Shown here one piece after another: positions 15,122 through 22,228 of a DNA stretch of 36,349 nucleotides. Source of the DNA: JBBSEZ01 sp038239195 (GTDB lineage: Bacteria; Planctomycetota; Planctomycetia; Gemmatales; Gemmataceae); NCBI GenBank assembly GCA_038239195.1, contig JBBSEZ010000034.1, positions 1 through 36,349 of the forward strand. The letters run 5' to 3'. Numbering within the stretch: the first letter of the stretch is position 1; the number at the start of each line of letters is the position of its first letter. A program made the translations under genes and the position numbers. The notes beneath the pieces are model-generated. The model saw only the letters and a list, made by a program, of their open reading frames with translations, was not told the origin of the DNA and ran no database searches.

Positions 15122-15994
15122 TCACTTCCGACTGCTTTCCTTGCTCTGGGTGGGGAAATCGACCGGCACCTTCTGCGTCACCTTGCCGGTCGCCGCCCAC
15201 TCCACCCCGCGCTGGTACGTGGTGATGAAGCCGACGCACTTCATCGCCGTCGCGTCGTGGCCGAGGGTCGTGTGAAAGACCCGGCCCTTGCCGTACTGCA
15301 CGGCCATCAGCATCGGCTCGTTCTCGCCGGTGCCGCCCTTGCCCTTGTCGGCGTAGGCGTAGGCCAGCACCTTGAGATTGTGCGCCGGCCCGCGCAGCCG
15401 GTCGTAGAGCTCGTCGATCGCGTGCAGCCAGCGCGGCGGCAGGCCCTCCGTGATCGGGTGCTTGCTGTCGAGCGTGGTGACGACGAAGGGGTGGCGCGCC
15501 CCGTGGCTCCCGCCGGCGCCCTTCGACTTGTCGAGCACGACCTTGCCCTCGCGCACGCGCACGTAGGGCCCCGACTTCTCGCTGCGCCCGCCCCAGCCGC
15601 CCACGCCGATCATCTCGTTGTACTCGATCCAGCCGGGGAACGAATTGTCGGCGGCGTGGACCGCCACGAGCCCCCCGCCTTTCTTGACGAAATCGACGAA
15701 CGCCTTCTTCGTCTCCTTCGGCCACTCCGGGCCGTTGTAGTTGGAGACGACGACCTGATAATCGGCGAAGTTCGGCTTGAACTTGCCGACGTCCGCGCCG
15801 GCCGTCGCGACGTCCACCTTGAAGAGCTTCGTTTCCTCGAGATAGGCCTTCAACAGGGGCGTCGTGGCCCGCCAGTTGTGGTTGTTGTGCCCATCGACGA
15901 TCAACACCTTGATCGGCGCCGGCCCCTCGGCCGCGCTCAGGGCCCCCACCACCAGCAAGACCGCACACGCTCCCAGCCACCTGCTGCAACTCAT
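15122..15994 (-). CDS. Exported ThuA-domain protein (trehalose utilisation-like)
   Basis: A 290-residue protein with a signal peptide (cleavage near SAAEGP, residue 22) and a ThuA-type class I glutamine amidotransferase-like fold. It begins IKVLIVDGHNNHNWRATTPL and contains FVKKGGGLVAVHAADNSF, HPITEGLPPRW and the late GRVFHTTLGHD segment. ThuA-like proteins are very numerous in planctomycetes and are linked to carbohydrate metabolism, though their activity is not settled. The start at 15994 gives a normal signal peptide. A small exported protein lies 80 bases upstream on the same strand and could be co-transcribed. Confidence 0.9.
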   Translation of the reverse strand: MSCSRWLGACAVLLVVGALSAAEGPAPIKVLIVDGHNNHNWRATTPLLKAYLEETKLFKVDVATAGADVGKFKPNFADYQVVVSNYNGPEWPKETKKAFVDFVKKGGGLVAVHAADNSFPGWIEYNEMIGVGGWGGRSEKSGPYVRVREGKVVLDKSKGAGGSHGARHPFVVTTLDSKHPITEGLPPRWLHAIDELYDRLRGPAHNLKVLAYAYADKGKGGTGENEPMLMAVQYGKGRVFHTTLGHDATAMKCVGFITTYQRGVEWAATGKVTQKVPVDFPTQSKESSRK

Positions 15995-16074
15995 CGGCGC
16001 GTCCCCCTGGGCGAACGATCAACCGTTCAGCATGGTGATAGCAGATGAGCCGCCGACAAGCAACGGGCCCGACC

Positions 16075-16359
16075 TCACTTCTTGATGTTGATCTCCGCGA
16101 CCTTGCCGTCCTCCTCCTCCAGTTCGACCGCGAGGCCCTTCTTGAACACCTTCTCGAAGTCCTTGAACTTGACGTGCGACCCGTCCGGCTTGTGGACGTG
16201 AAACTTCTTGTCGAGCTGGATCGTCCGGTTCTTCGCGCCAACCTTTACCACCAGCTTCGCCGTCTTCTTGTCGTAGGAGACCACCGTCCCGTCGGCGGCC
16301 AGCAGCCCCCCCGCGAACAACGCCAGCACCAGTACCACAGCCAGCAACTTCCGCAACAT
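16075..16359 (-). CDS. Small exported protein of unknown function
   Basis: A 94-residue product with a clear signal peptide (LRKLLAVVLVLALFAGGLLA) and a mature domain of about 74 residues with alternating Lys and hydrophobic residues, likely a small beta-barrel (GTVVSYDKKTAKLVVKVG and VELEEEDGKVAEINIKK). The ATG at 16359 has AGGAGG 6 nt upstream and is preferred to an in-frame start 21 bases earlier. It is divergent from the SpoIIE phosphatase gene. Family not recognised. Confidence 0.82.
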   Translation of the reverse strand: MLRKLLAVVLVLALFAGGLLAADGTVVSYDKKTAKLVVKVGAKNRTIQLDKKFHVHKPDGSHVKFKDFEKVFKKGLAVELEEEDGKVAEINIKK

Positions 16360-16453
16360 GAGCGCCTCCTTTTCCAACACGAGGTATCACCAAGTTATAC
16401 GACAACATAACGGAAGGAGGGGCGTCGTCAAGGGCCCGGGAGAGAGCGCCGAT

Positions 16454-16482
16454 TTGCCTTGGGGCGGGGCGGCGCCAACAAT
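16454..16482 (+). promoter_or_regulatory. Possible promoter of the SpoIIE phosphatase gene
   Basis: TTGCCT (16454-16459) and AACAAT (16477-16482) with a 17-nt spacer. Each matches 4/6 of consensus. The predicted start near 16489 gives a short leader to 16522. Confidence 0.3.
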
Positions 16483-16521
16483 GGAAGAGATCGCGCCCGT
16501 TCATTGCCGAGGAGGAGCAAG

Positions 16522-17811
16522 ATGACGATGGGCGAGTTGACGAAGGCGGGGGGCTGGCGCGAGCAACTGGCGCAAATCGTCGAGGCGATGCGGGAGATGA
16601 GCCGGCAGACCGACCCGCAGGAGATGGGCCGGGCGTATCGGGCCCGCATGCGCGACCTGCTGCCGGTGGATGGCTCGCTGTCGCTGAGCCGGCGCGACCT
16701 GAAGGCGCCGCGCTATCGCCTCACGCGCAGCAGCCGGTGGGAGCAGGAAATCAACCCCTGGAAGGAGAAAGATCGCCTGCCACTTCTCGAAGGGGGGTTG
16801 TTGGCCGAGTTGATCTACGGCGACGAGCCGCGCCTGATCGACGACCTGCGAGTCGCGGCCGAAGACCCGGCGCGCGAACACCTGGAGGGCTTCCGCTCGG
16901 CGGCGGTCATTCCGATGTACGACCAGGGCGTGGCGCTGAACATGGTGCTGCTGTTGCGCCGCGAGCCGGGGGCGTTCTTGCCCGAGCAGTTTCCGCAACT
17001 AGTGTGGATGAGCAACCTCTATGGGCGGGCGACGCACAACCTCGTCCTCGCGGAGCAACTGAAGGAGGCCTACGAGGAAGTCGATTACGAGATGAAGGCG
17101 ATCGCCGGGATCCAGCGCGCACTGCTGCCGCCTCGGATGCCGGAGATACCGACGCTCTCCCTCGCCGCCCACTACCAGACGGCGCACCGCGCCGGCGGCG
17201 ACTACTACGACTTCTTCCCCCTGGCCGACGGGAAATGGGGCCTGCTGATCGCCGACGTGAGCGGCCACGGCACGCCCGCGGCAGTCATCATGGCCGTCAC
17301 CCACAGCCTCGCCCACACCTTCCCCGGCGCGCAAATGCGGCCGAGCGATTTGCTCAACCACGTCAACCACCACTTGCAGGAGCGCTACACCGCCCGCGGC
17401 GACACGTTCGTCACGGCCTTCTACGGGATCTACGACCCGGCGAAACGAACGATCGCCTACTCCTCCGCAGGCCACAACCCGCCTCGGCTCAAACGGTGCG
17501 AGGACGGGACGCTGGCCCTGCTGGACGGCGGGCGCGGCTTGCCGCTGGGATTGCTGCCAGGGGACAACTACGAGGACGAGACACATCAACTCGTGACGGG
17601 CGACCAGTTGATCCTATACACGGACGGCATCACGGAAGCGCACAACGAGGCGGGCGAGATGTTCGGAATGGGTCGCCTCGACAAGGTGCTGGAGAACTGC
17701 ACGATCGGCGCTGAGGGCTTGCTGGAGGCGGTCCTGGAGGCGCTGGAGGCGTTCACGGGCAGTCGGCCGGCGCACGACGACCGGACGCTGCTGGTGGCGA
17801 AGGTTTCGTGA
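16522..17811 (+). CDS. GAF-type sensor fused to SpoIIE/RsbU-like PP2C phosphatase
   Basis: A 429-residue cytoplasmic protein. The N-terminal half (about 20-190) resembles a GAF sensor. A short coiled segment precedes a PPM/SpoIIE-type Ser phosphatase domain (about 205-427) with the metal-binding motifs GGDYYDF and DVSGHG and late residues TDGITEA and HDDRTLL. Such proteins usually dephosphorylate an anti-anti-sigma (STAS) protein and so free a sigma factor. No STAS or anti-sigma gene is adjacent, so the target is unknown. ATG at 16522 follows GGAGGAGC. Confidence 0.93.
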   Translation: MTMGELTKAGGWREQLAQIVEAMREMSRQTDPQEMGRAYRARMRDLLPVDGSLSLSRRDLKAPRYRLTRSSRWEQEINPWKEKDRLPLLEGGLLAELIYGDEPRLIDDLRVAAEDPAREHLEGFRSAAVIPMYDQGVALNMVLLLRREPGAFLPEQFPQLVWMSNLYGRATHNLVLAEQLKEAYEEVDYEMKAIAGIQRALLPPRMPEIPTLSLAAHYQTAHRAGGDYYDFFPLADGKWGLLIADVSGHGTPAAVIMAVTHSLAHTFPGAQMRPSDLLNHVNHHLQERYTARGDTFVTAFYGIYDPAKRTIAYSSAGHNPPRLKRCEDGTLALLDGGRGLPLGLLPGDNYEDETHQLVTGDQLILYTDGITEAHNEAGEMFGMGRLDKVLENCTIGAEGLLEAVLEALEAFTGSRPAHDDRTLLVAKVS

Positions 17812-17837
17812 GGAGGCGGCCTTGCCACTCCCAAGGG

Positions 17838-18752
17838 TCAGGGCGAAGGCGGCAGCAACTGGCGCTCGAGTTGCTCGGCCAGGGCCGCAAGTTGATCGAC
17901 CGACTGAGCGTACAGGTCGGCTTCCGCCGTCGGGGGCTGGCTCAGCAGGCGTTGCGAGAGGCGAATGCGGCCCACCAGCGCGCCTTTCGCGCGGCCTTTC
18001 TTCATCCCGAGCTCGATGCCCTCCTCCCGTCCTTGGTCGAGGGCGTCGGCGAGAAGGGTGAACTGATCGCGCTCAATCTTGCGCCGCGCCTCGTAGCGCT
18101 CGCGTTCGAGGTCGTTCTGGGACAACACGGCCAGCACCTCCATTGCCTGGTGAATGGGCGGAACGTCCAGCGCGGCCGGCAGCTGCTCGCTGTCCAGCGT
18201 CTCGCCGTGCCGCAGGAAATAACACCACAGATCGAGGGGCCCAGTCAACTCCTCCGCCCGCAACTCGAAGCGCGGTAACTCCACCAGATGAACGACGAGG
18301 TCGTCCGCGAACGCGACCTCGTGGCCCTCCGCCAGCAAGCGGAAGGTGTGGTGAAACCCGGGCAGTTGGGGGAACAGGACGCGGTTGGCGAAGCAGACGG
18401 AGAGGGTGGGGCGCAGGACGCGGTAGTCCTCGCCCTCCTGCAACTGCGATTGGTGCAGCCTCGCCAAGTAATAGAGCACCCGGCTGGGGAAGAACCGCGG
18501 CACGACCACCTGCATCTCGACGTTGAACTGCCGCCCGCTGCGGTCGCGCGCCTTGACGTCCACCACCGAGAGCTTGTCGTCCAGTCCTTCCTTCTCGTTG
18601 AACGGGTTGAGCAGCTCCAGTCCCACGATCTCCTGCCCCACGGGCGGCCTCAAGACCGCGTGCAGCAGGGCGCTCAACAAGTCGAGGGCCCCTTCGCTAC
18701 CGAACAGCCGCTTGAACGCGTAATCCACCTTCGGGTCGATGCCGGGGCGCAT
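17838..18752 (-). CDS. Rpn family PD-(D/E)XK nuclease / putative transposase
   Basis: A 304-residue protein of the Rpn (recombination-promoting nuclease, YhgA-like) family. It starts MRPGIDPKVDYAFKRLFGSE. The nuclease core LSVVDVKARDRSGRQFNVEM gives D65 and the E79-x-Q81 motif. A C-terminal helical region with GREEGIELGMKKGRAKG is typical of the family. Related E. coli proteins promote RecA-independent recombination or act as phage-defence nucleases; the role here is inferred only from family. It is a single gene, convergent with the SpoIIE gene, with no inverted repeats around it that would mark a transposon. Confidence 0.88.
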   Translation of the reverse strand: MRPGIDPKVDYAFKRLFGSEGALDLLSALLHAVLRPPVGQEIVGLELLNPFNEKEGLDDKLSVVDVKARDRSGRQFNVEMQVVVPRFFPSRVLYYLARLHQSQLQEGEDYRVLRPTLSVCFANRVLFPQLPGFHHTFRLLAEGHEVAFADDLVVHLVELPRFELRAEELTGPLDLWCYFLRHGETLDSEQLPAALDVPPIHQAMEVLAVLSQNDLERERYEARRKIERDQFTLLADALDQGREEGIELGMKKGRAKGALVGRIRLSQRLLSQPPTAEADLYAQSVDQLAALAEQLERQLLPPSP

Positions 18753-18835
18753 GTCACCCTCCGCCCTTCTTCACGGGAGAATTACCTCGTCGCGCAAGTC
18801 TCTTGCCGGACAAGGCCCGCTCCCACCACCTCGAA

Positions 18836-18865
18836 TTGTCAGCCGCCCCCGCCAGACGGTATGAT
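18836..18865 (+). promoter_or_regulatory. Sigma-70-type promoter for the 18902 gene
   Basis: TTGTCA (18836-18841) and TATGAT (18860-18865) with an 18-nt spacer; both match 5/6. The transcript would start near 18872, 30 bases before the ATG. Confidence 0.6.
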
Positions 18866-18901
18866 CGTCGCAGCGCCCGCCCTCGCCGGAAAGGAAGTGC
18901 C

Positions 18902-19255
18902 ATGACCGCGCCGCCCCCCCGCTCCCGGCCCAGCCCCTTCGCCATTGGCCTTGTCGGCCTGGCCTTCATGGTCGGCGGCTGGAAAGCGTCCACCTACCTC
19001 CCCGAGCCCGTCCGTCGCACCGAGCAAGCGCGCAAGCTCGACGAGGTGCGCGGGATGGCCGAAGCCGACCTGCGCGACCGGCTCGACACCCTCGCCCAGC
19101 GCGCGCAACAGCCGCCCTACCAGTTGCCCGGCCGGCTCGCCTTGCTGGCCGGGCTGCTGCTCTTCGTCAGCGCCGCGGTGCGCATGTATCGCCATCAGCC
19201 CGCCGAGCCCCGGCCCGAGGTGGAAGAGGCCCCCGCTACGCAAGAATCCCCGTGA
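18902..19255 (+). CDS. Small two-helix membrane protein
   Basis: A 117-residue protein with two hydrophobic segments (about 12-28 and 78-95). A charged helical stretch lies between them (VRRTEQARKLDEVRGMAEAD) and an acidic Pro-rich tail follows. The ATG at 18902 is preceded by GGAAAGGAAG and a good promoter. Function unknown. Its last 20 bases overlap the end of the convergent DUF1501 gene. Confidence 0.75.
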   Translation: MTAPPPRSRPSPFAIGLVGLAFMVGGWKASTYLPEPVRRTEQARKLDEVRGMAEADLRDRLDTLAQRAQQPPYQLPGRLALLAGLLLFVSAAVRMYRHQPAEPRPEVEEAPATQESP

Positions 19256-20669
19256 CCACCTCGCCGTGGACGTCGGTCAGGCGCATGTCGCGGCCGCCGA
19301 ACCGATACGTCAGGCGCTTGTGGTCCATGCCCAGCAGGTGGAGCATCGTCGCGTGGAGGTCGTGGACCTCCGTCTTCTTCTCGATGGCGTGGTAGCCGTA
19401 GTCGTCGGTCGCGCCGTAGGTCGTCCCGCCCTTGATGCCGCCGCCGGCCAGCCAGATCGTGAAGCCGAACGGGTTGTGGTCGCGCCCGTCGGTGCCCTGG
19501 GCCATGGGCGTGCGGCCAAACTCCCCGCCCCAGATCACCAGCGTCGAATCGAGCAGGCCGCGCGCCTTGAGGTCCTTGAGCAACCCGGCAATGGGCTTGT
19601 CCACGGCCCGCGCGTTGGCCTGGTGGCCCGCCCGCAGGTTGCTGTGCTGGTCCCAGCGATCGTGGCCGAGGTTCTGGCAGAGCAGCTCGACGAAGCGCAC
19701 GCCCCGCTCCACCATGCGCCGCGCCAGCAGGCACTCCGTCCCGAACACTTCCGTGGCGCGGTCGTCCATCCCGTAGAGCTTGCGCGTGGCGGCGGTCTCG
19801 CTGCTCAGGTCCATCAGGCCGGGCACGGCGGTCTGCATGCGGAAGGCGAGCTCGTAGTTGGCGATGGCCGACTCCAGCTTGTCGTCGGCGCCCATGCGCT
19901 CGACGACGCGCCGGTCGAGTTTGTGCAGCAGGGCGAGCTTGCTCCTCTGCGTGCGGGCGCTCCCCGCCGCGGGGCGCAGGTCGGCGACGGGCTGGGCGCC
20001 GCGCTGGAACAGCGAGCCCTGGTACGACGCCGGCAGGAAGCCGCTGTTGAAGCAATCGAGCCCGCCAGGCGGGATCATTCCGTTGGAGAGCACCACGAAG
20101 CCGGGGAGCTCCTGGCACTCGCTGCCCAGGCCGTACGTCACCCACGAGCCCATGCTGGGCCGGCCCTGCTGGCCGAGGCCGGAGTGCATGAAGTAGTTGG
20201 CGTTGGTGTGCTCCGAGAAGTTCGCGATCATGGAGCGCACGATGGCGAGGTCATCGACGCAGGCGCCAACGTGCGGGAACAGGTCGCTGACCGGGATGCC
20301 GCTCTTGCCGTAGTTGCGAAACTTCCACGGGCACTTCATCACCCGGCCGACGTTGTTGAACTGCGTCGGCTCGACGCGCGCCTTGATCGGCTGGCCGTGC
20401 TCGCGGTCGAGCCTCGGCTTGGGGTCGAACGTATCGACCTGCGACGGCCCGCCGTCCATGAACAGGAAGATGACGCTTTTCGCCTTCGCCTTGAAGTGCG
20501 GCGGCTTCGGCGCCAGCGGAGACTTGCTCGGCGAGAGGGAGGGAGGCGCGGCGCCAAAGGCGCGCTCGCCGAGCAGGGCCGACAGGGCGACGGCGCCGAA
20601 GCCGTTGGCGCAGCGGGAGAGCATTTCGCGGCGGGAGAGCGGGGCGGGGAGGAAGCGTTGGCAGTGCAT
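19236..20669 (-). CDS. DUF1501 protein, Tat-exported sulfatase/phosphatase-like
   Basis: A 477-residue DUF1501 protein. A twin-arginine signal (SRREMLSRCANGFGAVALSA) lies at the N-terminus. The fold resembles alkaline phosphatase/sulfatase enzymes: VIFLFMDGGPSQVDTFDPKP near residue 70, and GGEFGRTPMAQ with DHNPFG in the C-terminal half. ATG at 20669 is preferred to an in-frame TTG at 20690. DUF1501 genes in planctomycetes normally lie directly beside a DUF1549/DUF1553 gene; here the partner (22229-25519) is on the same strand but three genes away. Substrate unknown; an exported sugar or sulfate ester role is often supposed. Confidence 0.93.
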   Translation of the reverse strand: MHCQRFLPAPLSRREMLSRCANGFGAVALSALLGERAFGAAPPSLSPSKSPLAPKPPHFKAKAKSVIFLFMDGGPSQVDTFDPKPRLDREHGQPIKARVEPTQFNNVGRVMKCPWKFRNYGKSGIPVSDLFPHVGACVDDLAIVRSMIANFSEHTNANYFMHSGLGQQGRPSMGSWVTYGLGSECQELPGFVVLSNGMIPPGGLDCFNSGFLPASYQGSLFQRGAQPVADLRPAAGSARTQRSKLALLHKLDRRVVERMGADDKLESAIANYELAFRMQTAVPGLMDLSSETAATRKLYGMDDRATEVFGTECLLARRMVERGVRFVELLCQNLGHDRWDQHSNLRAGHQANARAVDKPIAGLLKDLKARGLLDSTLVIWGGEFGRTPMAQGTDGRDHNPFGFTIWLAGGGIKGGTTYGATDDYGYHAIEKKTEVHDLHATMLHLLGMDHKRLTYRFGGRDMRLTDVHGEVVTGILA

Positions 20670-20710
20670 GGGGACTACCTGATGGAACAAAGGGAGATCG
20701 CCCTCGAACG

Positions 20711-21229
20711 CTAGGCCGAGCGGGCGGCGCGGCCCGCGCGTCCGGCCGGAAACACAGGCTGAGCCGCAGTCATCCGCACGGCGGAAAAGGGAAGGCGCAC
20801 CTCCCAGCCGTTGCTGAACTGGATGGAGTGAAGGTAGTGCGCCGGGCCTCCCTCCTCAACGAGCTCCAGTTCGTCATAGAGCCAAACCGGCGTTGGCGAG
20901 CAATGGGAGGCAGGCAGGGCGCTTCGATCAATCGTCGGCTCACTCGTCAGTTCGTAAGCGATCGTAAGCAAGTCATTGGGCGGAGGGTCGAGTTGGAGGA
21001 CGACCACGAAGGCGTTCCCTTCCCGGCCCATGCTCAAGGCGCTGGCGTCGTGCAAGTAGTAGCCACCGAGCAATTGCAGGATCGCCGAGGGCAGCTTTGG
21101 CCGGATCGTTTGCAGATGGGCTTCGTAACGGTCCACGGCCTCGTCCCAGACCGCGTCCGCCGCGTCCATGGCGGCATCGCCGGAGAAGTCCTGAAGGGCC
21201 ACGTAGCGGTCGGCCGTGAAGTATTTCAT
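20711..21229 (-). CDS. DUF4085-like small protein, possible immunity partner
   Basis: A 172-residue protein that begins MKYFTADRYVALQDF, similar in layout to DUF4085-type proteins (MKYFT start, then helices). A later segment (WLYDELELVEEGGPAHYLHSIQF) reads like a beta-rich domain. It starts 2 bases after the stop of the upstream gene (21232-21570), so the two are translationally coupled. Family assignment is moderate and the immunity role is an inference from gene arrangement. AGGA lies 8 nt before the ATG. Confidence 0.75.
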   Translation of the reverse strand: MKYFTADRYVALQDFSGDAAMDAADAVWDEAVDRYEAHLQTIRPKLPSAILQLLGGYYLHDASALSMGREGNAFVVVLQLDPPPNDLLTIAYELTSEPTIDRSALPASHCSPTPVWLYDELELVEEGGPAHYLHSIQFSNGWEVRLPFSAVRMTAAQPVFPAGRAGRAARSA

Positions 21230-21231
21230 GG

Positions 21232-21570
21232 CTAATTCCTCGCACGCCGGTTGGGCGTCTCGTAAAAGGTGTGGCCCGAGTGGGTGTCGTCGGTCTGTTG
21301 GAAATGGGGCAACGCCTCTGGCCCCGCGTAGCGCGTGTGTGGCACCCCGCGCTTGTAAGGCCCAACGGACGCCTCAACCTGCTGGGCCAGGGCGCGGGTG
21401 TCTCGGATGTCGGGCCCGCAAACGACCACGTGCCCACCCAATTGCCTTCGCGCGACGGCGGTCGCGCGATCGATTTCGGCGCCCCGCAAGACAGCCCCAG
21501 AGGGCCCGCTCGCCAGGTCGGCTTCGTGAATCGTCGGCACGGGCGGCGGTGCGGGTTTCGGGTCAGACAC
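21232..21570 (-). CDS. Small protein resembling a polymorphic-toxin C-terminal domain
   Basis: A 112-residue protein starting at a GTG (21570) with GGAGG 6 nt upstream. The Pro-rich N-terminus leads to a compact domain (GGHVVVCGPDIRDTRALAQQ, later RYAGPEALPHFQQTDDTHSG ending HTFYE). The His-rich C-terminal pattern with a PHFQ-type and a GHTFY-type motif recalls the ends of Rhs or other polymorphic toxins, but I cannot name the family. It lacks a delivery domain and a signal peptide. The tight 2-base spacing to the next gene is the usual toxin-then-immunity order. Confidence 0.65.
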   Translation of the reverse strand: MSDPKPAPPPVPTIHEADLASGPSGAVLRGAEIDRATAVARRQLGGHVVVCGPDIRDTRALAQQVEASVGPYKRGVPHTRYAGPEALPHFQQTDDTHSGHTFYETPNRRARN

Positions 21571-21647
21571 GCACTTCCTCCACTCTAGCAGATCTCCCCT
21601 GTGCTCGAACCTACACGACGCTGCAATCGCCGGTCATCTGGGGCCCC

Positions 21648-22199
21648 CTACTCGAAAAACTGTCGGACGAGGACGCGGAAGCCGCCGAGGACGCCCGGGA
21701 GACTGAACTCCTCCTCGGCCGTCAGCACGCGGGGAAACTCGTCGTCGCGGTACACCGTCAGCGCCTCCGTCTGCGGGTCGAGCACGCACACCGCGACCAC
21801 GCCCGCGTCGAGGTACTCCGCCACCTTGCGCGTGATCTTCGACCAGCGGTCCGTCGGCGAGCGCACCTCGAAGATCACCTCGGGGACCGCGTCGAGGTAG
21901 CCGTCCGGCAGTGGCCCTTCGGGCAAGCGCGCGAAGCTGAAAAAGATGACGTCGGCCCGCCGGACCGTGTCCGGTTCGCGCTCGGTGACGACGCCCGAAT
22001 CGTTGCTCATCACCCGCCCGAGCCGATGAGCCTTCGCGTAAGGGTGGAGGAGGGCGACGACGTTGCCGCAGTAGTAACCGTGCCGCGGGGCCGGCACGTG
22101 CATTTCGACCACCCTCCCGCGCACCAACTCCGTCGGCCGCTTGTGGTCCGGCCAGCACCGATACTGTTCGGCGGTCAGCAAGCCTTCGACGAGTGCCAT
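21648..22199 (-). CDS. Uma2 family restriction-endonuclease-fold protein
   Basis: A 183-residue Uma2 (DUF820) protein. The PD-(D/E)XK-like core is visible: RRADVIFFSF, then AVPEVIFEVRSPTDRWSKIT, followed by KVAEYLDAGVVAVCVLDP. Uma2 genes are highly multiplied in planctomycetes and cyanobacteria and their role is unsettled. ATG at 22199 has AAAGGAGG upstream. It begins 29 bases after the DUF1553 gene stop and could be read from the same transcript. Confidence 0.92.
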   Translation of the reverse strand: MALVEGLLTAEQYRCWPDHKRPTELVRGRVVEMHVPAPRHGYYCGNVVALLHPYAKAHRLGRVMSNDSGVVTEREPDTVRRADVIFFSFARLPEGPLPDGYLDAVPEVIFEVRSPTDRWSKITRKVAEYLDAGVVAVCVLDPQTEALTVYRDDEFPRVLTAEEEFSLPGVLGGFRVLVRQFFE

Positions 22200-22228
22200 T
22201 CCGAGCGCCTCCTTTGCATCCGGGGCCG

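Noticed and set aside
17838..18752. Rpn gene as part of an insertion sequence
   Set aside because: No terminal inverted repeats or target duplications flank it; family members are usually stand-alone genes.
18945..20714. Long plus-strand open frame covering the small membrane gene and the antisense of DUF1501
   Set aside because: It starts inside another gene in a different frame and its translation lacks motifs; DUF1501 on the minus strand is unambiguous.
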